Shown: positions 1 through 8,738, numbered from the stretch's first letter. The stretch is 64,000 nucleotides of DNA from Salipiger marinus (GCF_900100085.1 NZ_FNEJ01000023.1:1-64000), one strand, 5' to 3'. The notes: a model not told the origin generated them from the sequence alone. Program-made: numbers and translations.

Positions 1-239
1 TTAACGGGCACTGGACCAATGCCGGTCATCACGTCGCGTTCCGGCAAATGACCATGGCGCACCAGGCGTGCCCGCCCGTCCTCGAGCTTGTCCCCGGAAA
101 AGGCGTTCATGAGCGCGGCCAGCTCGGCGTGGATTGCCTGTTCGATCAGCTTGCGCGCTCCATCGCGCAGAACGTCGGTGAACGGGTCGGAGCCAAATCC
201 TGATGGATCGGGCAGTTCTGTGATGGTAGTCTCTGGCAT
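1..239 (-). CDS. IS256-family (mutator-type) transposase, N-terminal part cut by window edge
   Basis: Reading the minus strand from ATG at 239 gives an open frame of 79 codons that is still open at position 1. It begins MPETTITELPDP and contains IEQAIHAELAALM and a GRARLVRHGHLPER segment followed by GIGPVPV, which is the conserved N-terminal region of IS256-type transposases. The DDE catalytic core would lie outside the window, so I cannot tell whether the element is intact. The next 1.3 kb holds other insertion-sequence remnants, so this is part of an IS cluster. I could not identify the terminal inverted repeat with confidence in the roughly 150 bases upstream of the start. Confidence 0.85.
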   Translation of the reverse strand, partial: MPETTITELPDPSGFGSDPFTDVLRDGARKLIEQAIHAELAALMNAFSGDKLEDGRARLVRHGHLPERDVMTGIGPVPV

Positions 240-390
240 GTGGCATATCCCTTTCTCGGCTGAGAATTGACGGCGTCTGAACACCGCCATGATATGCCGC
301 CCCTCAGGGCATCACCAACTTTCGCGTGTTTCTCCCAACGGTTTTTTTGTCACGAAAGCTCAAACCGGGGACTGGCAAGTGAGACGTGGG

Positions 391-1145
391 ATGATTGAGC
401 GGGGCCACCGGCGTTGGCGATCGTGGCGCAATGCCGCCTGCTGTCGATCTCGTGCTCGTCTCTCTGGCATGAATCGGTCGGAGCGACGGAGAGCACCTTG
501 AGCTGATGCGGGTGATTGACCAGCACTTCCTCGACACGTCCGTCTACGCTGTCCGGCGGAGGACGTGCCATCTGCGAAACGAGGGGCGTGGCGTGAACCA
601 GAAGCGCACCACGCGTCTGATGCGTCTGATGCGTCTGGTGCCGATCTACCAGAAGCCCAACACCAGCAAGCCGAGAAAGGGGCCACAAGACCTATCCCGG
701 TCTGCGCGTGGACCGCCTCGGCCAGATCTGGCGCGCTGATATCACCTATCTGCCGGGCTTCCTTTGCCTCGTGGCGATCATGGACTGGTTCGCCCGAAAG
801 GTTCTGGCCTGGCGCATCTCCAACACGCTGGAGGCCGACTTCTGCGTCGAGGCGCTGAACAGGGCCATTCGCTGCCTTAAGCGCCTGGGGTCCTGAATAC
901 GGATCAGGGTTCACAGTTTACATCCTTCGCCTGGACCAACCGCCTGAGGCGGGCCGGCACCCGGATCTCCATGGACGGCAAAGGACGGTGCATAGATAAC
1001 GTCTTCATCGAGCGCCTCTGGCGGTCCCTGAAATCCGAATGCGTCTACCTGCACGCTTGGGAAACCGGATCGCCAAAGCCGTCATCGGCCGCTGGATCAT
1101 ATTCTGCAATCAATAGGCCACACCCTGTCTAGGGCGGGCAGCCGA
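391..1145 (+). pseudogene. Frameshifted IS3-family transposase OrfB remnant
   Basis: Conserved IS3 OrfB blocks appear in order but in different frames. MIERGH is at 391, QCRLLSIS near 424, LMRVIDQHFLDT near 503, then VPIYQKPNTSKP near 640. After a shift come WRADITYLPGF near 730, AIMDWFARKVLAWRISNTLEADF near 775, NTDQGSQFTSFAW near 897, and IERLWRSLKSECVYLHAW near 1010. The three catalytic acidic positions (ADITYL, NTDQGS, FIERLW) are all visible, but at least three indels and an in-frame stop separate them. The element therefore cannot make a full transposase. The end is approximate, where GRWIIFCNQ and degenerate C-terminal sequence fade out. Confidence 0.85.
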
Positions 1146-1151
1146 CGCTGC

Positions 1152-1286
1152 CGGAAGGAACTGAACGCCGTTGCACCCGCACTGAACACGCGACCCATGA
1201 AAACGCGAGGCTGGGAAACACCGGCAGAGGCTCTCGACCGGCTGCTCAATCAGGAGATGATCGAAGGTGGTGCGACGACCGGTTGA
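1152..1286 (+). pseudogene. IS30-family transposase C-terminal remnant
   Basis: Only the last 44 codons remain. The segment LNTRPMKTRGWETPAEAL followed by DRLLNQ and a stop matches the C-terminal motif of IS30-type transposases (LN-x-RPRKTLGW-x-TPAE). No start codon, DNA-binding domain or DDE core precedes it, because it abuts the end of the IS3 remnant directly. This looks like a nested or recombined fragment. Confidence 0.75.
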
Positions 1287-1600
1287 CTCCGTCCAATACC
1301 TGCCAGTCCGCAATACCGAGCGGCTGAATGACATCGGCATCGAGCCTTCGTTTGGCAGCGTCGGAGACAGCTACGACAAGGCTTTGGCGGAAACGATCAA
1401 TGGTCTCTTCAAGGCCGATCCACCGCCGCGGACCAATGCGCAGCTTCGAAACGGTTGACGACGCCACTCTGGAATGGGGCGACTGATTCAACGCCCGCCG
1501 CCTGCTTGGGCCCATCGGGCCCATCCCACCAGCGGAAGCCGAGGCCAGCTTCTAGGCGGCTCTGGAAATTGAAGGCATGGCTGCGCGACTGACGTCAACC
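1285..1600 (+). pseudogene. Second IS3-family transposase C-terminal remnant
   Basis: The sequence encodes VQYLPVRNTERL, then IEPSFGSVGDSYDKALAETI, the signature around the last catalytic Glu of a different IS3 subgroup from the upstream copy. After FKAD the frame shifts, and the expected tail can be followed in other frames with two stops (RSFETVDDATLEWGD, then FNARRLLGPIGPIPPAEAEASF). Only the C-terminal third of the gene is present. Together with the three neighbouring remnants it marks a degraded IS landing site. Confidence 0.8.
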
Positions 1601-1702
1601 AGCCTCAGGCAAACTTCGTGTGGTCCCGTGCGGGCGTCTGAGCCTGCAGGAGGGGCGTTTTCGCCGAGGTCGCGCGGGTTCTGGGGGAGCTGTGCCGGGG
1701 GA

Positions 1703-1726
1703 GGCGCGGCCTTGGGGGGCCGCGCC
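1703..1726 (-). terminator. Hairpin downstream of ctpA
   Basis: A perfect 9-bp GC stem (ggcgcggcc/ggccgcgcc) with a 6-base loop lies 20 bases beyond the ctpA stop codon. No T-run follows on the minus strand, so termination efficiency is uncertain. Confidence 0.45.
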
Positions 1727-1745
1727 CTGTGGGTCTGTCCGGGGG

Positions 1746-3122
1746 TCAGTCCTGTCCGGCGGTGCTGGCGGCCTGCTGCATCCGCTCTTCGATGTTCAGA
1801 ACGCTCAGGCCCTTGAGGATGTCGATGGCATAGGCCAGCTGGTAATCCTCTTCACGCAGGGCTGCGGCCTCTTCGGCCTTGGTGCGCTCTTCCTCGATCT
1901 GGCGGATCTCGTCTTCCGACAGGCTGTCATTGTCCAGACGGCCACGCAGTTCCGCCTCGGAGCGGCTGAAGCCTGCGGGGGCCTCTTCGCCCTCGTCCTC
2001 GGGGTCGGGCAGGCGCTGTTCCACCACGATGTCGGGGGAGACGCCAAGCGCCTGAATCGACCGGCCCGAGGGCGTGTAATAGCGCGCCGTGGTCAGCCGC
2101 ATGGCGCCGTCGCCGCGCAGCGGCATGACCGTCTGCACCGAACCCTTGCCGAAGCTCTTGGTGCCCACGACCACCGCGCGGCGGTGGTCCTTCAGCGCGC
2201 CCGCCACGATTTCCGAGGCCGAGGCAGAGCCGCCATTGATCAGCACGACCATGGGCTTGCCTTCGGCCAGATCGCCCGCCTCGGCGTTGAACCTTTCGCC
2301 ATCGGCAGCGTTGCGGCCCCGGGTGGAGACGATTTCGCCCTTGTCGAGGAACGCGTCCGACACCTTGATCGCCTGCGTCAGCAGGCCGCCGGGGTTGTTG
2401 CGCAGATCGAGCACGATGCCTTCGACATTCTCCATGCCGCCCGCTTCGGCCACCCGCTCTGCCAGACCCTCTTCGAGATTGGGGAAGGTCTGGTCGTTGA
2501 AGGTGGTGACGCGCAGCACCACGGTATTGCCTTCAAGCCGGGTGCGCACCGCCGTCAGCTTGATGGTGTCGCGGATGATCGACACCTCGAAGGGCTCGTC
2601 GCGGCCTTCGCGCACCACGGTGATGAGGATCTCGGACCCGACCGGCCCGCGCATCATCTCCACCGCCTCGTCAAGGTTGAGGCCCAGCACGGATTCGCCA
2701 TCGACATGGGTGATGAAATCGCCCGCCTCGATGCCTGCTTCCTGTGCAGGGGTGCCGTCGATGGGCGAGACCACCTTCACGAAGCCGTCTTCCTGCGTGA
2801 CCTCGATCCCCAGACCGCCGAATTCGCCGCGGGTCTGCACCCGCATGTCCTCGGCATCATTGGGCGCAAGATAGCTGGAATGCGGATCAAGCGACGTCAG
2901 CATGCCGTTGATCGCGGCTTCGATCAGTTCGCCCTCGTCCACTTCCTCGACATATTGCGACCGGATGCGTTCGAAGATGTCGCCGAACAGGTCAAGCTGT
3001 TCATAGACATTTGTGGTTTTTGCGGCTTCCTGCGCCAGCAGCGGCCCCACGAACTGGGTCGTCGCCACCACGCCTGCGATCGTGCCACCCGCGGCGGCCA
3101 TCAGAAACTTCTTCATGCCCAA
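1746..3122 (-). CDS. ctpA: C-terminal processing peptidase, S41A family (CtpA/Prc)
   Basis: 458 residues. An N-terminal hydrophobic segment (about residues 5-30, ending LLAQEA) should act as a signal peptide or anchor, placing the enzyme in the periplasm. A PDZ domain (about 95-175, with GGLGIEV) precedes the S41 protease core. The serine-lysine dyad fits Ser301 (in GGSASASE) and Lys326 (in SFGKGSVQ), with the usual 25-residue spacing. The last 80 residues are charged and probably helical. The family trims C-termini of envelope proteins and regulates murein hydrolases. The gene follows the EnvC-like gene by one base and gpmI, a common alphaproteobacterial order. Met3 is an alternative start. 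Confidence 0.95.
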   Translation of the reverse strand: MGMKKFLMAAAGGTIAGVVATTQFVGPLLAQEAAKTTNVYEQLDLFGDIFERIRSQYVEEVDEGELIEAAINGMLTSLDPHSSYLAPNDAEDMRVQTRGEFGGLGIEVTQEDGFVKVVSPIDGTPAQEAGIEAGDFITHVDGESVLGLNLDEAVEMMRGPVGSEILITVVREGRDEPFEVSIIRDTIKLTAVRTRLEGNTVVLRVTTFNDQTFPNLEEGLAERVAEAGGMENVEGIVLDLRNNPGGLLTQAIKVSDAFLDKGEIVSTRGRNAADGERFNAEAGDLAEGKPMVVLINGGSASASEIVAGALKDHRRAVVVGTKSFGKGSVQTVMPLRGDGAMRLTTARYYTPSGRSIQALGVSPDIVVEQRLPDPEDEGEEAPAGFSRSEAELRGRLDNDSLSEDEIRQIEEERTKAEEAAALREEDYQLAYAIDILKGLSVLNIEERMQQAASTAGQD

Positions 3123-3123
3123 T

Positions 3124-4245
3124 TCATCCCTTGTCGCTGGCGAACCACTCTAGCGGGTCCACGGGGGCGTCGCCTTCCCTTACCTCTATATACAGCGTCT
3201 CCGTGCGTCCAGCGCCGGAGGCTTCACGTGACGGTGACGGATCCTCGCCCGTGCCGGGCTCGTCGCCGCCCATCAGCCCAACCGGTGCGCCTTCGGGCAG
3301 GATCTCGCCGGTCTGCGCATAGGTGGTGTCGAGCCCGGCCAGCACCAGCAGCAGGTCGGGCTGCGGCTCCAGAATGGTGACCAGCCCGTAATCCAGCAGC
3401 GGACCGCTGTAGCGCACGGTGGCGGCGGCGGGGGTGGTGACCAGCGCCCGCGACCGGGTGGCCACCACGATGCCGGGGCGGCTGACGCCTGCGGCATCGG
3501 CTTCCCCGGCCCGGCGCAGGATTTCGCCCCGCACGGGCAGGGGCAGGCTGCCGCGCCGCGCCGCGACGGGCGGCAGGTCGGCGGGGGTTTCGTTCGTGGC
3601 GATCTCCGACAGGCCGGAGGCGAAGCCCTCCAGCGTTTCGGTGGCGGCGATCAGGATGGCGGTGCGCACCGGATCCTCGGTGAACCGCTTCGGCAGGGCG
3701 GTGCGGTCGGCCACGGCCTGACTCAGCTCGGTGCGCGCGGTCTGCACCCCCGCCAGCCCGTCGCGCAGGGTGGCGGCGGCGTTCTCCTGCAGGGCGCGCA
3801 GATCGGTCACCTCGGTCAGATCGGCGCGCAGCTGCTGCGCCTCCTGCGCCAGACCCGGCGTGACCGAGGCCAGCATCATCCCCGCCCGGGCCGACCCCAC
3901 CGGCCCGTCGGGATGCAGCAGCGCCTGCGGCCCGGACGCGGTGCCAAGCGCCGACAGCACCCCCAGAAGCTGCGAGATCTCGCCCTCCTGCGCGGCCAGA
4001 CGGCGGCTGAGTTCGGTTTCGCGGATCGCGGCCTCGCGCAGCCCGTCGCGCAGGGCCGCCAGTCCCTCCTCATAGGCCTGCACCGTCTGGGTCAGCGCCC
4101 GCACCTGGTCACGCGCGCTTTCCGCAGCGTCAAGCTGCACCGAGGCTTCCTCCAGCGCGCGGGCGGCGTTGCGCGCCGCCTGCGCCTGATCCTGCGCCGC
4201 GGCGGGGGCGGCCAGCAGGGCAAGGACCAGCGCTGTGCGGATCAT
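3124..4245 (-). CDS. EnvC-like murein hydrolase activator with degenerate LytM domain
   Basis: 373 residues. A signal peptide (1-17, ends AAAQ) is followed by a long Ala/Glu/Arg-rich coiled coil (about 20-205) and a C-terminal LytM/M23-like beta domain (about 230-350, PVRGEILRRAGE, YGLVTILEP). The zinc-binding His/Asp residues of active M23 peptidases are not visible, as in EnvC/NlpD-type activators that stimulate amidases instead of cutting peptidoglycan. The start overlaps the gpmI stop by 4 bases, and ctpA follows one base after the stop, so the three are probably cotranscribed. The role in septal or sidewall peptidoglycan cleavage is inferred from the family. Confidence 0.88.
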   Translation of the reverse strand: MIRTALVLALLAAPAAAQDQAQAARNAARALEEASVQLDAAESARDQVRALTQTVQAYEEGLAALRDGLREAAIRETELSRRLAAQEGEISQLLGVLSALGTASGPQALLHPDGPVGSARAGMMLASVTPGLAQEAQQLRADLTEVTDLRALQENAAATLRDGLAGVQTARTELSQAVADRTALPKRFTEDPVRTAILIAATETLEGFASGLSEIATNETPADLPPVAARRGSLPLPVRGEILRRAGEADAAGVSRPGIVVATRSRALVTTPAAATVRYSGPLLDYGLVTILEPQPDLLLVLAGLDTTYAQTGEILPEGAPVGLMGGDEPGTGEDPSPSREASGAGRTETLYIEVREGDAPVDPLEWFASDKG

Positions 4246-5759
4246 TCCCCGATCAGGCTCTTGCCCGTCATCTCGGCGGGCTGCGGCAGGCCCATCAGCT
4301 GCAGCAGCGTCGGCGCCACATCGGCAAGGATGCCGTCGCGCAGCGTCGCGCCCTCGGGCCCGCCGAACAGGATCACCGGCACCGGGTTGGTGGTGTGGGC
4401 GGTGTGGGGGCCGTTGGTTTCATCATCCCACATGGTTTCGCAATTGCCGTGATCGGCGATGACCAGCATCGCGCCGCCCGCCTGTTCCAGCGCGGCCAGA
4501 ACCTGTCCCAGACCGTCATCCACCGCCTCGCAGGCGCGGATCGCGGCGTCCAGATCGCCGGTATGGCCGACCATGTCGGGATTGGCGAAATTGGTCACGA
4601 TCAGATCGTATCCCTGTCCGATCACCTCGACGAATTTTGCGGCCACCTCGGGTTCGCTCATCTCCGGCTGCAGGTCATAGGTGGCGACCTTGGGCGATTG
4701 CGGCATGAAGCGGTCTTCGCCTTCCTCCGGCTCTTCCTTGCCGCCGTTCAGGAAGAAGGTGACATGGGGGTATTTTTCGGTCTCGGCCAGACGGAACTGC
4801 CGCAGCCCGTGCTGCGCCACCCATTCGCCCAGCGTGTTGACCAGCACGCGCTTGGGATAGGCGGTGGTCATGAAGCTGTTGTGGCGGCTGGAATATTCCA
4901 CCATCCCCAGCAGCGCCGACAGATCCGGCAGATCGCGGGCAAAGCCGTCAAATTCGGCATCACCGATGGCCGACAGGATCTCGCGCGCCCGGTCGGCCCG
5001 GAAGTTGAGACAGAAGAGCCCGTCCCCCGCCGCCACCCCGGCATAGTCCCCGATGACGCTGGGCAGGATGAATTCGTCGGTCTTGTCGTCGGCATAGCTC
5101 TGCGTCACGGCGGTGACCGCGTCGGGGGCGGCAACGCCCTGACCCCGGATCATCGCATCATAGGCGCGTTCGACCCGCTCCCAGCGGGTATCCCGGTCCA
5201 TGGCGTAATAGCGCCCGATCACCGTGCCGATGCGGGCGCCTTCGGGCAGGCTGTCGGCCAGATCGGCCACAAACCCCTTGCCCGAACTGGGTGCTACGTC
5301 GCGGCCATCGGTGATGGCATGCACCACCACCGGCAGGCCGCGATCCGTCAGCAGGCGCACCGCCGCCTTGATATGGGTGATATGGCCATGCACCCCGCCA
5401 TCGGAAACCACGCCCATCAGATGCGCGGTGCCGCCCGCCGCCTTCACGGTTTCGGCAAAATCCACGATGGCGGCATTGTCGAAAAAGCTGCCATCCTCGA
5501 TGGCGAGATCGATCTGGCCCAGATCCATCGCCACCACCCGGCCCGCGCCGATATTGGTATGGCCCACCTCGGAATTGCCCATCTGCCCCTTGGGCAGGCC
5601 GACATCGGGGCCAAAGGTGGTCAGCGTGGCATGGGGGCAGGTGGCCAGAAGCCGGTCCATGGTCGGCGTCCGGGCCAGCGCGGGCGCGTTATAGGCGGTG
5701 TCTTCGCGCAGGCCCCAGCCATCAAGGATGGTCAGGACGACGGGTTTTGGTGCGGTCAT
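4242..5759 (-). CDS. gpmI: 2,3-bisphosphoglycerate-independent phosphoglycerate mutase
   Basis: 505 residues, the normal length for this metal-dependent enzyme, which interconverts 3- and 2-phosphoglycerate in the cytosol. The N-terminus reads KPVVLTILDGWGLRED, with metal-binding Asp. The phosphorylated serine sits in GQMGNSEVGHTNIGAG. Metal-ligand motifs MVGHTGDL and ADHGNCE are present in the C-terminal half. It is the first gene of the run gpmI, EnvC-like, ctpA, with a 4-base overlap to the next gene. Confidence 0.97.
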   Translation of the reverse strand: MTAPKPVVLTILDGWGLREDTAYNAPALARTPTMDRLLATCPHATLTTFGPDVGLPKGQMGNSEVGHTNIGAGRVVAMDLGQIDLAIEDGSFFDNAAIVDFAETVKAAGGTAHLMGVVSDGGVHGHITHIKAAVRLLTDRGLPVVVHAITDGRDVAPSSGKGFVADLADSLPEGARIGTVIGRYYAMDRDTRWERVERAYDAMIRGQGVAAPDAVTAVTQSYADDKTDEFILPSVIGDYAGVAAGDGLFCLNFRADRAREILSAIGDAEFDGFARDLPDLSALLGMVEYSSRHNSFMTTAYPKRVLVNTLGEWVAQHGLRQFRLAETEKYPHVTFFLNGGKEEPEEGEDRFMPQSPKVATYDLQPEMSEPEVAAKFVEVIGQGYDLIVTNFANPDMVGHTGDLDAAIRACEAVDDGLGQVLAALEQAGGAMLVIADHGNCETMWDDETNGPHTAHTTNPVPVILFGGPEGATLRDGILADVAPTLLQLMGLPQPAEMTGKSLIGE

Positions 5760-5839
5760 GTCAGGCGCCCTTTCTTCGGGAAGTCCTCCAAGCTCTTAGC
5801 AGGCCCGTGCCCGCTTGTGGAGAGCGCGCGCCCGCCCGG

Positions 5840-6322
5840 TCAGTGCATATGCCCGGCATGGCTGTGGGCGGTGGCATCCGCCGCGCCGATTTCCACATGC
5901 GCCTCCAGATGCAGGTCGCCGAACTGCACCTCCAGATCCAGATCGCCGCCGTCTTCCAGCGGCTGCGGCAGATCCGACAGGCGCAGCGCCAGCACCTTGG
6001 GCGCCAGCATCAGCTTCTGCCCCGGTCCCAGCGGCAGGGCGGGCAGCACGGTCCATGTCTCGCCCGTGGCGCCATAGCCGAAGCCCACCAGATCCAGCGG
6101 CTGGCCAAGCGCCTTGCCGCCGGTCAGCACCACCTCGGATCCGGTGGCGTTTTCGATGTCCATATAGACCAGCGCCGCATCGCCGCGTGGCGTGGCGGCG
6201 GCCCAGGCGTGGATGACGCGCAGGCCCTCGGCCTCTGCGACATGGTCGGCATGGTCATGGTTTTCGGCAAGGGCCGGGGCGGCGAGCAGGCACAGGGCAA
6301 AAGCAGAAAGGGCGGCGCGCAT
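5840..6322 (-). CDS. Exported PCu(A)C-domain-like protein lacking the copper ligands, His-rich ends
   Basis: 160 residues with a signal peptide (1-19, ends ALAEN). The beta-sandwich outline of the PCu(A)C family is recognisable (HAWAAATPRGDAALVYMDIEN near 38-58; LPLGPGQKLML; LSDLPQPLEDG). However, the His/Met copper ligands present in the second copy at 31924 are replaced here by VGFGYG and VLALRLS. Potential metal ligands lie instead at the two ends: HDHADH after the signal peptide and HSHAGHMH at the C-terminus. It is the last gene of a four-gene operon with an ABC permease, an ATPase and an exported CPFC protein. A periplasmic metal-binding role is inferred; the metal is unknown. A purine-rich ribosome-binding site (AGAGG) precedes the start. 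Confidence 0.8.
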   Translation of the reverse strand: MRAALSAFALCLLAAPALAENHDHADHVAEAEGLRVIHAWAAATPRGDAALVYMDIENATGSEVVLTGGKALGQPLDLVGFGYGATGETWTVLPALPLGPGQKLMLAPKVLALRLSDLPQPLEDGGDLDLEVQFGDLHLEAHVEIGAADATAHSHAGHMH

Positions 6323-6331
6323 GGGATACCT

Positions 6332-7639
6332 CTAGGTGCGAAGGTCGGACAGAAGCGGGCGGCGCACGGCCAGCCACGCGGGCAGCAGGGCCATCAGCAG
6401 CGTGACGCTGACAAATCCCGCCACCAGATGCAGTTCCGGCCAGCCAAGGCCTGCGGTCACCAGCACGTCGGTGCGGGCGGTCACCAGCGCCGAAAGACCG
6501 CGTGCCGCGACAAATCCCAGCGCCAGCCCCAAGGCTGCCCCGCTGAGGATCAGGGCGGCGCAATAGCTCCAGACCACGGCGAAGACAAAGCGCAGCGGCG
6601 CCCCGATCGCCCGCAGCAGCGCAAGGCTGCGCGCGATCAGCCGGACAAGGATCATGAGGCCGATCAGCACCGACAGCGCCACCAGCACCTGCGTCAGCCC
6701 TGCCATCAGCGACATGGCCGACCGGATGTCGCGCATCAGCCCGTGCAGCTGCGCCAGAACCGTGCCCGGGAAAAACGCCATCATGTCGCTGCGGGTAAAA
6801 CGCGAGCGCAGCGCGTAATTGCCCCAGAGCTCGGTGGCGCGCACCAGCACGGCGGGGGTGCCGGGCATATACTCGGCATCGAAGGGCGGGCCGATGCGGT
6901 CGGTGCCGGGCGCGTGGCCGCTGGCAAGGCCATGCACCTCCCACACGCCCTCGACGGGCACAAGGATGGCGCGGTCCCACGGGCTGCCGGTGGCGGCCAT
7001 GCGCCCCGTCACGGTATAGGCGTGCCCGGCATGGGCGTCGCCTTCGGCCATGGCGCCATGACCATGCGCCGGGGTGAAACTGTCGCCGACATCCACCGGC
7101 GCAAAGGCGCCTGCCACCGCCTCCTGCGCCGTGGCAAAGCTGCGCCCTGCCGCCAGCGGCCCGGCAAGATGGGTCACGAAATCTGCCGTGGTGCCCACCA
7201 CCGGCGCGCCCGCATGGCTGTCGCCAAAGGCGATGGGGGCGGCCAGCGCCACGCCTTCGGTCGCCGCGATCTCGGCATATTGCGCGCCGGTGATCAGCGC
7301 CATGTCCGAAGGCTGCAGATAGACCGAGGCGAGCATCACCGTCACCTCGCTGCCCGGAGCCGCGACGATCAGGTCGAATTTTTCGGCGGCGCGGGCAGAA
7401 CCCTGCCGCAGCCCGCGCTCCTGCGCCAGCAGCCCGACACCCAGCCCCACCGACACGGCGATCAGCAGCACGAACAGCCCGTTGACCCAAGAGAACCGCC
7501 GCAGCATCGCACCGACCAGCGGCAGCGGGCGCAGCCCGCGCATCACCCAAAGCCCCAGCAGCAGCCCCGGCGCGACCAGCGCCAGCGCCAGTGCGGCATC
7601 CTGCGCCGTGGCGGGCAGCGACATCCACAGATCACGCAT
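6332..7639 (-). CDS. ABC transporter permease, FtsX/MacB-type, with His-rich periplasmic loop
   Basis: 435 residues from ATG at 7639, chosen because it overlaps the ATPase stop by 8 bases. Hydrophobic segments lie at about 12-32 and 50-72, with three more after residue 310, and a periplasmic domain of about 240 residues lies between. That is the FtsX/MacB layout, although the extra first segment is unusual. The periplasmic domain contains a cluster of histidines (His192, 194, 203, 206 in a Gly/Ala/Asp context). It partners with the downstream-numbered ATPase at 7632-8315. The substrate is unknown; the operon points to a metal or an envelope component. Confidence 0.85.
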   Translation of the reverse strand: MRDLWMSLPATAQDAALALALVAPGLLLGLWVMRGLRPLPLVGAMLRRFSWVNGLFVLLIAVSVGLGVGLLAQERGLRQGSARAAEKFDLIVAAPGSEVTVMLASVYLQPSDMALITGAQYAEIAATEGVALAAPIAFGDSHAGAPVVGTTADFVTHLAGPLAAGRSFATAQEAVAGAFAPVDVGDSFTPAHGHGAMAEGDAHAGHAYTVTGRMAATGSPWDRAILVPVEGVWEVHGLASGHAPGTDRIGPPFDAEYMPGTPAVLVRATELWGNYALRSRFTRSDMMAFFPGTVLAQLHGLMRDIRSAMSLMAGLTQVLVALSVLIGLMILVRLIARSLALLRAIGAPLRFVFAVVWSYCAALILSGAALGLALGFVAARGLSALVTARTDVLVTAGLGWPELHLVAGFVSVTLLMALLPAWLAVRRPLLSDLRT

Positions 7640-8315
7640 GGCTGTCCTCCGCGATGCGGCCATCGGCCAGCCGCAGCTGCCGGGTCATGCGCACGGCAAG
7701 GCCCGCATCATGGGTGACCACGATCAGCCCGCGCCCGTCCTGCTGCGCCAGCCGCACCAGATCGGCCCCCAGCGCATCGGCATTGGCCCGGTCCAGCGCG
7801 GCGGTCGGCTCATCGGCCAGAATGACCGGCGGATCGCCCGCAAGCGCGCGCGCGACGGCGATGCGCTGCCGTTCGCCGCCCGAAAAGCTGTCCACGGGGC
7901 GCGCGCCCGCCTGTCCCAGCCCCAGACCGGCCAGCCAGCGCGCGGCGGCGGCGCGGATCGGCGCACGGGCAGCGCGCGGCGCAAAGGCGCTGGCCAGTGC
8001 GGCATTGCCAAGCGCCGACAGTTCCTCGAACAGATGGCAGTCCTGAAACACCAGCCCCAGCCGGTCGCGGCGAAAGGCGGCGCGCGCGTCTTCGGACAGC
8101 GCGGCAATGTCGGTCTCGCCCCAGATCACCCGGCCTGCATGGGGGCGCACCAGCCCCGACAGCACGTGCAGGAAGGTGGATTTGCCCGCCCCCGAGGCGC
8201 CGGTCAGCGCAAGGCTCTGCCCGCCGGGCAGCGCCAGATGGTCGATGGCCAGCAGCACCCGGCCTTCGCGGCTCTGCACGCGCAGCCCCTCCACCCGCAG
8301 ATCCGGGGCTCTCAT
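7632..8315 (-). CDS. ABC transporter ATP-binding protein, LolD/MacB type
   Basis: 227 residues, a single nucleotide-binding domain. Walker A is GASGAGKST, the signature is FSGGERQRIAVARAL, Walker B is VILADEPTAALD, and the switch His is in VVTHDAG. The length and the lack of an extra domain fit the LolD/MacB/FtsE group, whose members act mechanically with FtsX-like permeases instead of as classical importers. The start is 3 bases after the stop of the exported CPFC protein, and the permease start overlaps its end, so all are in one operon. Confidence 0.93.
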   Translation of the reverse strand: MRAPDLRVEGLRVQSREGRVLLAIDHLALPGGQSLALTGASGAGKSTFLHVLSGLVRPHAGRVIWGETDIAALSEDARAAFRRDRLGLVFQDCHLFEELSALGNAALASAFAPRAARAPIRAAAARWLAGLGLGQAGARPVDSFSGGERQRIAVARALAGDPPVILADEPTAALDRANADALGADLVRLAQQDGRGLIVVTHDAGLAVRMTRQLRLADGRIAEDSHA

Positions 8316-8318
8316 CGC

Positions 8319-8738
8319 TCAGATCCGCCGGAAGGTGGCGTCGGTCAGCCGCACCTTGGAATAGAAACCCAGCTCGGGGTCGACCTCGTCGCCCAGTTCC
8401 AGCACGCCTTCGACCACGATGGGCACGTTGAACGGCACCACGTCGACGATGCGCTTGGCATAGACCGCCAGAATGTCATCGGGCCATGGCATCCCCGGCT
8501 CGCAGAACGGGCAGACCGCCATGGGGCGCTTGGTCAGCACGAAGAACACCGAATCGGCCTTCAGTGGCGGCGCCATGAAGCCCTCGACCGCCAGCCGCCC
8601 GCCTTCGGCGGAGAGCGCCGCGTCGGAAAAGCTCAGATCCTTGTTGTAGAGATCGCGCAGGAGGATCGGGCCGTCCTGCGCGACGGCGCGGGGGGCAAGC
8701 AGCGCAAGCGGCAGCGCAAGCAGATGGCGTCGGTTCAT
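8319..8738 (-). CDS. Exported DUF3299-like protein with CPFC motif
   Basis: 139 residues from ATG at 8738, where AAGGA lies about 8 bases upstream; the longer frame upstream is not supported. The N-terminus (MNRRHLLALPLAL, ending AVAQ) is a signal peptide with twin arginines that could use Tat. The mature part resembles DUF3299-type small periplasmic proteins: GFMAPPLKADSVFFVL, then Cys76-Pro-Phe-Cys79, then WPDDILAVYAK. The CPFC pair could bind a metal or be redox active. It is the first gene of the operon with an ABC pair and the ligand-less PCu(A)C-like protein. The DUF assignment is from memory of the pattern, not a search. Confidence 0.7.
   Translation of the reverse strand: MNRRHLLALPLALLAPRAVAQDGPILLRDLYNKDLSFSDAALSAEGGRLAVEGFMAPPLKADSVFFVLTKRPMAVCPFCEPGMPWPDDILAVYAKRIVDVVPFNVPIVVEGVLELGDEVDPELGFYSKVRLTDATFRRI

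Noticed and set aside
4395..7717. Long plus-strand frames antisense to gpmI and the ABC permease
   Set aside because: Both opposite-strand genes have clear family motifs; the antisense translations have none.
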